64,000 nucleotides of DNA. It comes from Costus lasius. Taxonomy: Eukaryota; Streptophyta; Magnoliopsida; Zingiberales; Costaceae. The notes under the pieces are model-generated. The model had not been told where the DNA came from. It worked only from the letters and a program-made list of their open reading frames with translations, and did no database searches. Position numbers and translations under genes: made by a program. The stretch spans positions 52,170,596 through 52,234,595 of the forward strand of contig CM050454.1 in assembly GCA_027563935.2 (NCBI GenBank). The letters run 5' to 3'. Positions 56,977-64,000 of the stretch are shown here, piece after piece. Each line of letters opens with the position of its first letter. Positions within the stretch are counted from its first letter, which is position 1.

Positions 56977-58946
56977 TGTTGGTGTATATGCCCTAGGACC
57001 TAGTTTTGGTCAACTTATGTACTACTTGACATTGATATTTATACATCATTCTGGCATTGTCGTTATCATTGTTTGTCTACACCTGCGATTGTGTACTTAC
57101 ATGATAATGTCCCTGGAGACAGATTGGATCTGTGCTCAAATAATCGTCCCCAGTCGATGTACCTGAGTGGATATGGGATAGCTCTGGTACTTGTGAGACT
57201 GGTATGTGGGCTGCTTAGGCACGTGGTGGTAACGCAGACACATGGGTATATCATTGGAGGATATACTGGATAGACCCGCTATGAGGCTATGACTTGGTGT
57301 TATGAGTTATCCTCATAAGTGAGAGGAGATGCATTGATCCCTTGACTTAAGGTCATTGATCATTCTATATGGTTAGGGACTTGCTTTGATACAACCTAAC
57401 ACCTTGCCGTAGCTGGGAGGTCATAACGGTTGTTATTGAGCATGTCACGACCCATATGAGAAGATTAATGAACAGACATAGGATTTGCCCCTTCTCTAGG
57501 GAAGTATGATATCCATGGAGCTCCTTTATGGTTCTATGACTGAGAGTGTATGGCCATACCTAGGTGAGAACCTGTTTTAGTCATAACCATGTGATTGGAT
57601 GAAAACAAGTGGTGACACACTTGTCCAATCGGATATCAGTTCGGCAAAGAGACTATAATGCATCTGTACCTAGTTGCGATGATGGGGATGTCGATGTCGA
57701 TATCCATTCCAATGACCTGGGTAGCAGCGATGCACTGCTAGGTGCCACTCATTGCTTGTGATGACCTCTGGTCAGCACTGCCAGCGTCAGAGGAACCTAC
57801 AGGGTCGCACACCTTGATACTTGAGTTCTCGTATTGATCGGGAAGCCTTATGATCGAGTTATTGGATAACTCGGATCTAATTTGGAGATTTCATCAGCGC
57901 CAATGGGCCTGATGAGATGGAAGAATATTATTGGAGCCAAACTTCATTTTTGGCAGGTTGACCCGTATTTGACCATGGTTGGTCACATTTGGATTAGGGT
58001 TGCATTGGATTGGATCCAAGTGCTTAATCAACCCATGTAATGAAGTTTGGGCTAGCTCATTATCCAATGAGGCCCAATAACAAGTTCTCATGGAGAGATG
58101 AGAGGCTAAAAGGGTATAATGGGGAGAAACATGAACCATTAAGTGCCTAGGGGCATAATGGGGTCATGTTGGCACCTTTGCTTCATTATGGAAGTAAAGG
58201 GCGCCTCCCCTCTCTTCCTTGGATGGAATGCATGCCTCTATGGCATTGCTTGGGGCGAAAGGCAAGGCCTTGGCGCACAAGGAAAGGCGTGGGGCACAAA
58301 AGGAATGGTTGAATGAGAATTATGGAAATTTCTTGGAGACTTTCCTTGTCTCAAACCTCCTCATCCTAGCCCTACACTTGTCATGATCCTAGCCCTTACC
58401 CTAACCGCCTCTTGCTCTATAAATGTGACCCTAGTCGCCCCCTCTTGACGATGATCAATCCTTGAAGGCGTGAACATATCAAGAGGGCAAGAATAAGGGG
58501 CATTGGCGTAACCATCTTCTTCCATCAAACCCTAGCCGCAAGCTTCTTCCCTTCTTCCTCCTTTGGCGCAAGAGAAGTAAAGGCTTGGCGGCATTCTCCC
58601 TTCTCCTCTCTTCTTCATCAATTGGCGCTTCTACCTTGGAGGTGGCGCAAGCATTCAAGAAGAGAATTAAGGCTTGGATCTTCTTCCCGAGGCTAGCACC
58701 GGGCGTGGAAGAAGAGAACTCAAGAGATCCGTGTGTGTGAGACTGCAGAGGGCGCACACTTGGGCGCCTACATCGGCATCGCTCTACATTGCTCTTAAGG
58801 TATTTCCTAACTCATCGTGTCGACTCCCTTGCTTGCGATCTTCACTGGGTTTTTGGGACCGGCCTGTTTCGGGGACATTCTTCCGCTGCGAAAAATGTAT
58901 GTCTATAGCTCTGAAAATTGTAAAATGTCCCCGGGGTTTCCCAACA
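56977..58946 (+). repeat. 5' LTR of copia B
   Basis: TGTTGGTGTATATGCCC to GGGGTTTCCCAACA, 1970 bp. TATA box TATAAAT at 58418-58424. Clearly related to LTR A (for example AATGTCCCTGGAGACAGATT in both) but well diverged, so they are different elements. Confidence 0.9.
58418..58424 (+). promoter_or_regulatory. TATA box of copia B LTR
   Basis: TATAAAT in CTTGCTCTATAAATGTGACC, about 520 bp before the LTR end. Confidence 0.6.
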
Positions 58947-58947
58947 G

Positions 58948-58958
58948 TGGTATCAGAG
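58948..58958 (+). other. Primer-binding site for tRNA-iMet, copia B
   Basis: TGGTATCAGAG, one base after the LTR end. Confidence 0.9.
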
Positions 58959-59903
58959 AGACTTGCAAGACTCGAACGATGTTTTATGCTTTTCTTTCAT
59001 GCTCACATGCCATATCTCTATTTTCGTAAATAGCATGATGCATGGCAAACAATTTTTCTAAGTAGGAAAAATTGAGGTTTCTTGTTTCTATCATCCTCTC
59101 AATCTCTTTTGGAATTTTGGACTATTTTTCTTGTTTGATTTAAAGATCAAAGGCGCACGTAATTTTGTCAAGTAGGACGGGCATTGTGTCTTCGGACTGG
59201 CCAAGTCTCTTGATCTGACAAAATTGCCAGCCGAAAGGATCTCTGAAATCATCATGAAAAATAAATCGCAATAAACCAAAAGATTTGTGAGAAGAAGATG
59301 AGAAAAAGAGACTAGTTTTACGAAAAAGTAAAATTTCAGATTTTATGTTTTTCATGAGCATGTAGAATTGCATGAGTAAATACCTTGATTGTGCATGGTG
59401 TTGTGATCATTAGTCAAGCCCCCTTTGCATGCCTGCGATGTATCCTCGTGAGGCCTGCGTGCCGCTTTTCTTTTTGCTTTTGACTAAGAAGAAGATTAGG
59501 GTGGCACATATACTTGGAGCTTAGCGCATGTATACCTTGGGTGGTGGTGCAACAAGCAAGAGGCGCAAGCCCACTCAATGGCGCAAGACCATGGCATTGG
59601 CCGAACCTATGGGAACTTTGAAAGTATTCCTCTACGGTTTGAGAGCTAAACCATGAGAGAAGGACCTTGGAGCCAACCTTGAAGTTCAAGCTAGAGGTCG
59701 GCTAGGCTAGGTCTAGTTTTTGCGGCTTGAGTTCTAGGACAAGAGTTGAACCTATTTCATGGCATGGATTGGTTCAATGTCTTGTATAGGATATGATCAC
59801 ATCATTCTTTACTGCTTTTATTATTATCTGCAGAAGCATGCCTGAAATGTTTTACCGTTATGTTATCACCATAGGATTGTATGCCTATAATAATAGATGA
59901 AAG
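58959..59903 (+). other. Non-coding leader of copia B
   Basis: No gag is present before the cut. Shared with copia D are GCATGTAGAAT(T/C)(G/A)CATGAG, TGTATCnnnnTGAGGCCTGCG and ATAGGATTG(T/C)ATGCCTATA. Confidence 0.6.
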
Positions 59904-61556
59904 TGGGGGGGAAACCCTAATAAGCGCAGATTAAAATTTTTGCATAGCGGAAGCTAGGGTTTCTAAGGATCGCATGTGGCATGAACATATGATTAACCCT
60001 ATGTTTGTAAAGATCAAGTTGTGATCTTACCTAAGCCATTGTTTGGATGGCGACTTGGAAGCAAGAGGGCGATGTGGCTCTCCTCCAAAGTGAACGCACA
60101 CAAGATGGTGATGGCTTCCTTCTTGGCGTGAACCTTGTGCTAGCAAAGCTCTCCAAAGTGTCCTAGTCGCATGAAGGAGATCAGATGTTTTCTTGGCTGG
60201 CCGAATACCTTCTTTCACCCTCGTGGAGACGAGACACACGAGAGAGCTTAAGGCGAGAGAGGCGTTGAGGCGTTTTCTCTATTCGTGGGAAGAGTCATGG
60301 CTTCCAAAAATAGTAAGTCATGACTTCATACGTTCACGCTTAGTGAACCAATCAAAACGCCCCCTTTAATTGAACCATGCGTTCACATAAGTGAACCGGT
60401 TCTATTTCATTCGGTTCAATTGTATTTGGTTCAAAGACCAAATCAAACCAAGCCATGGTCTAGATCTCATTAAACCAAAAAGGCTCAAGATCTAACCACA
60501 CATCTCTTGATGCTCTTGATCTCATCGATCAAGCATCAATTCTCTCGATCGAAGCTTACCGATCTCAAGCTCTAATCAATCAAACATGATCAGACCAGAT
60601 CTCACTTACAATCAGAGTTTAAACTCCTTTAAACTGAACCAAAACAATTCAGTCCACACGATCTGACATAAGTAAGCCATGTCATCAAATTGTGCGACCC
60701 TAAGGGTTTCCTTTAAATGTCGGTAACGATAACTTACGTTATCACAGATCAGAGAGGGGTATCTAGCAACACATCACTGTCTCCCGATATAAAGGAAAGA
60801 GTCTTCCAAGACTACACCCAAACCATAGCACAAGTGTGAACCCAAGTCACTTGACATATGTGTTTCCTTTGCCACTGGATGTTCTCGTTGGACAAGCGTG
60901 TCAAGCCTGTAACTCCAACATGATGAGAGTGGCTAGATCAGATGAACATAGTCATCTGGGTATGGCCATACACTTTCTCAACCATCTCATATAGGGGGCC
61001 CCTTTAGAACATCACACTCCAAACAAGGAGAAGGCAATCCTATATCTATCACTAGTGTCCTAACATGACTCATGCTCATTATCCAAGATAGTCTATAACC
61101 ATTATATTTCAAATGATATTGAACTACCTCAAGACAATGCCAATCATCATTTAGAAACACAAGTGATCTCAAGTCAGAGGAAATATGCCACATGTTTGCA
61201 TATAAGGATTATTCACATTGTGACAAGCAATTGAATATCCTAAGTAGGGTCTGTCCAGTACATCCAATGTACTTATGAGTCTACATCTTATTCCATGCTC
61301 GAAGCATCCTATAAGATTAGAACACATATTAGTCTCAATCATATCAAGGCTGTCTCATGTTTACCAAGATATCTCGACTAAGGACTATACTGTATGTCAG
61401 CCAAGCTGAACACCATTGAGACATTATTCAGAAGTATAGCAGCAGATAATGCAACAACCTGAATAACAACCATTGCCTTTATAAACATAGAGTTTATACA
61501 TGATACTGATAATAACCCAAGGCCTCAAACATTAGCCTTAAGGGCATACCCCAACA
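59904..61556 (-). repeat. 3' LTR of copia C
   Basis: Plus strand TGGGGGGGAAACCC to GGCATACCCCAACA, 1653 bp. It ends at the PPT (minus strand AAGTGGGAGAT at 61557-61567). Repeated GGTTCACTTATGTGAACGC-like words occur near 60330-60390. A clear TATA box was not found. Confidence 0.85.
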
Positions 61557-61567
61557 ATCTCCCACTT
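61557..61567 (-). other. Polypurine tract of copia C
   Basis: AAGTGGGAGAT on the minus strand, identical to that of copia A. Confidence 0.85.
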
Positions 61568-61576
61568 GCACTTAAT

Positions 61577-64000
61577 CTAATGGTTGAGAAATCTCAGACC
61601 CATATTATTACAGTGCTTCTCATGCTTCTGCTGCGCCAGAGGCTTTGTAAGTGGGTCAGCTAGATTGTCATCTGTATGAACCTTGCAGATCTTGATCTCT
61701 CCACGATCTATGATCTCACGGATCAAATGAAACCTTCTCTGTATGTGCTTGGACTTCTGGTGTGACCGTGGTTCCTTTGCTTGTGCTATGGCTCCAGTGT
61801 TATCATAGAAGATAACCAATGGATCTGCACTCGAAGGAACAACACCAAGTTCTTGAACGAACTTACGAATCCACACTGCCTCCTTGGATGCTTCTGAGGT
61901 TGCAACATACTCGGCTTCTGTTGTGGAATCAGCAACAATTGATTGTTTGAAACTTTTCCACACCACTGCTCCTCCATTCAAGCTAAAAACATAGCCTGAT
62001 TGCGATCGGAAATCATCCTGGTCAGATTAGAACGAAGCGTCAGTATATCCTTCAATACTGAGTTCTTCCTGACCTCCATAAATCAAGAACATATCTTTGG
62101 TCCTCCGAAGATATTTCAAAATGTTCTTGACCGCAATCCAGTGTGCCTTACCTGGATTACTTTGGAATCGACTGGTCACGCTTAACCCGTAAGCGACGTC
62201 TGGGCGAGTACACAACATCGCATACATGATGGATCCAATAGCCGAAGCATAAGGCGTATTGTCCATTTCATCTTTCTCAGACTGTGTTTGAGGACACTAG
62301 CTCTTAGAAAGATTCAGACCATGTCTGACTGGAAGATATCCTCTTTTAGAATTTTCTAAACGGAATCTCTCCAGGACTTTATCGATGTAAGTACTCTGGC
62401 ACAGCCCGAGAAGCCTCTTAGATCTATCTCTGTAGATCTGCACACCTAATACATAGGCTGCTTCTCCTAAATCATTCATCTGGAAACATTTTCTTAACCA
62501 TGCTTTGACGGCATGCAGTTCAGGAATATCGTTTCCAATGATCAAGATATCATCAACGTAGAGGACTAGGAAAGTAATCACACTCCCACTAAACCTCTTA
62601 TATACACATGGGTCATCTTCATTTTTGATGAAACCAAATTCACAAACTGATTCATCAAAACGAATATTCCAGCTTCTAGATGCTTGTTTTAGTCCATAAA
62701 TGGACTTCTTTAATTTGCATATTTTATGACGATCTGATGGATTGATGAAACCTTCAGGTTGTGTCATATACACATCCTCTTCTAGTTTTCCATTAAGGAA
62801 AGCGGTCTTCACATCCATTTGCCAGATCTCATAATCATAATATGCATCTATCGCGAGAATAATCCGAATAGACTTGAACATGGCTACAGGAGAGAAAGTT
62901 TCATCATAATCTATTCCGTAGATTTGTTTGAAACCTTTCGCAACTAGCCTGCCTTTATAGGTAACCACGTTACCATCCATGTCAATCTTCTTCTTGAAGA
63001 TCCACTTACAGCCTATAGGGATTACTCCCGGAGGCGGATCAACCAAATCCCAGACTTGGTTATCTGACAAGGAGTCCATCTCGGCTCGCATAGCTTCAAG
63101 CCATCTTGCTGATTCCGGTCCACTGACCGCATCCGCATAAGTGAGGGGTTCATCATCAATGATGTAGACACCGTCATAGCGCTCAGGCTGTCGACGGATC
63201 CTTCCCGATCTTCGCGGTTCTCGTGATATCTGAGCCTCAGGTTGAACATCAACCTGTTCTATTGGCTCAGTCTCATCCAACTGAGTTTGACTACTTTGTC
63301 CTTCTTCTGGATTTTCATCCAGCTTTATTTCTCTCCCACTGGCCTCTTGCAGAAGAAATTCCTTCTCAAGAAAAATAGCCGTACGAGCAACAAATACTTT
63401 GTTCTCTTTAGGATCGTAGAAATAATAACCCTTAGTTTCTTTAGGGTAACCGACAAAGATACATTTATCAGATCTGCTCTCCAGTTTCCCAGAGGCGAGC
63501 TTTTTGACATAAGCCTCGCAACCCCAGATTTTGATAAATGTCAAGCTCGGCTGTTTCCCATACCATAACTCATATGGCGTCTTTGAAACGGCCTTGGATG
63601 GCACTCGATTTAGTACCTTTGCCACTGTTTCCAGTGCAAATCCCCAAAAGGAGTAAGGTAGAGTAGCCTGACTCATCATAGAACGAACCATATCCAGTAA
63701 GGTTCTATTTCTCCTCTCGGACACACCATTCCATTATGGTGTTCCTGGCGGAGTGAGCTGTGAGATAATCCCACACTCCTTCAGATAGTCAGTAAACTCT
63801 TGACTCAAGTATTCTCCACCTCGATCTGAACGAAGTGCCTTGATATTCCGGCCTAACTGATTTTGTACTTCATTTTTGAACTCTTTGAACTTATCAAAAG
63901 ATTCACTCTTATGTCTCATAAGATAGACATAACCATATCTACTGAAATCATCAGTAAAGGTAATGAAGTATGAATAGCCACCTCTGGCATATTTACTAAA
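61577..64000 (-). pseudogene. Copia C pol: integrase core to RNase H with three stop codons
   Basis: One continuous frame runs from the right edge to 61577 with only three stops: TAA at 63736-63734 (after PPGTP), TAG at 62299-62297 (after NLSKS) and TAA at 62029-62027 (after YTDASF). No frameshift was seen. Motifs in order are ALRSDRGGEYLS, WNGVSERRNRTLLDM, WGCEAYVKKL, WIFKKKIDMDG, QMDVKTAFLNGKL, IYGLKQASRSWN, YVDDILIIGND, YASAIGSIMYAMLCTRPD, ADSTTEAEY and RSHQKSKH. Copia A has Gln at each of the three stop positions. It belongs to the Tork/Angela-like copia group and is inactive as it stands. Confidence 0.88.

Larger units (their letters stand above)
56977..59903 (+). mobile_element. Copia element B (5' LTR, PBS and leader)
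   Basis: The plus-strand LTR (56977-58946) is followed by a tRNA-iMet PBS (58948-58958) and about 950 bp of non-coding leader, then cut at 59903 by copia C. It was inserted into copia A in the opposite direction. Leader blocks match those of copia D, which shows the same family trait of a long non-coding leader before gag. Confidence 0.8.
59904..64000 (-). mobile_element. Copia element C (3' LTR and pol; continues right)
   Basis: On the minus strand it shows pol, a PPT and the 3' LTR (59904-61556), inserted in the leader of copia B. The visible flank is GAAAG (59899-59903). Its integrase N-terminus, gag and 5' LTR lie beyond the window. It is the best-preserved copia here. Confidence 0.85.

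Noticed and set aside
56970..56985. Inversion within one copia element to explain minus-strand pol next to a plus-strand LTR
   Set aside because: LTRs A and B are clearly diverged and B starts with a complete TGTTGG terminus followed later by its own PBS, so nested insertion is simpler.

Overview
The window is plant nuclear DNA made almost entirely of nested LTR retrotransposons. The signs are tRNA-Asp and tRNA-iMet primer-binding sites, Athila-, Tekay- and Tork/Angela-like proteins, LTRs of 1.5-2.7 kb and Tourist-like MITEs with TAA target duplications. I see no host gene, tRNA, rRNA or CRISPR array. The species cannot be fixed from this sequence; an angiosperm is certain enough.

Left part (1-23.7 kb) is a nest opening to the left. 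A Ty1/copia element D (16533-21760, + strand, LTR cut at 16533) was entered by Athila-like element 2 (9285-16532, - strand). The 3' LTR of element 2 was entered by Athila-like element 1 (314-9284, - strand). The 3' LTR of element 1 was in turn entered by a gypsy-type element of which only the last 313 bp are visible. A solo LTR (19023-21001) also sits in the leader of D. From 21870 to about 23720 follow the 3' part and LTR start of a further old Athila/Tat relative.

Middle (25.4-37.8 kb): a solo copia LTR (25446-26502 plus 36680-37819) holds a complete, very young Ty3/gypsy chromovirus (Tekay type, 26503-36674). It has near-identical LTRs, a 5-bp ATGCC duplication, a PBS, a PPT and a gag-pol frame broken by one stop codon. 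From 37.8 to 44.2 kb lie an eroded Tat-type integrase, two MITEs, an old copia LTR and low-complexity DNA.

Right part (44.2-64 kb) is a nest opening to the right. Athila-like element 3 (44233-52137, + strand) has a broken gag-protease and a long env-position ORF. It is cut by copia A (52138-56976, - strand), which is cut by copia B (56977-59903, + strand), which is cut by copia C (59904 to beyond the window, - strand).

The most unusual signal is structural RNA rather than protein. All three Athila-like elements lack reverse transcriptase and RNase H. All three nevertheless keep (i) an array of palindromic hairpins in the LTR and a matching array just after the pol position, (ii) an 18-nt stem-loop at the old pol end, and (iii) a hairpin near the 3' end whose stem shows compensatory changes. 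The Tekay LTR carries its own four-fold repeat with a covarying stem.
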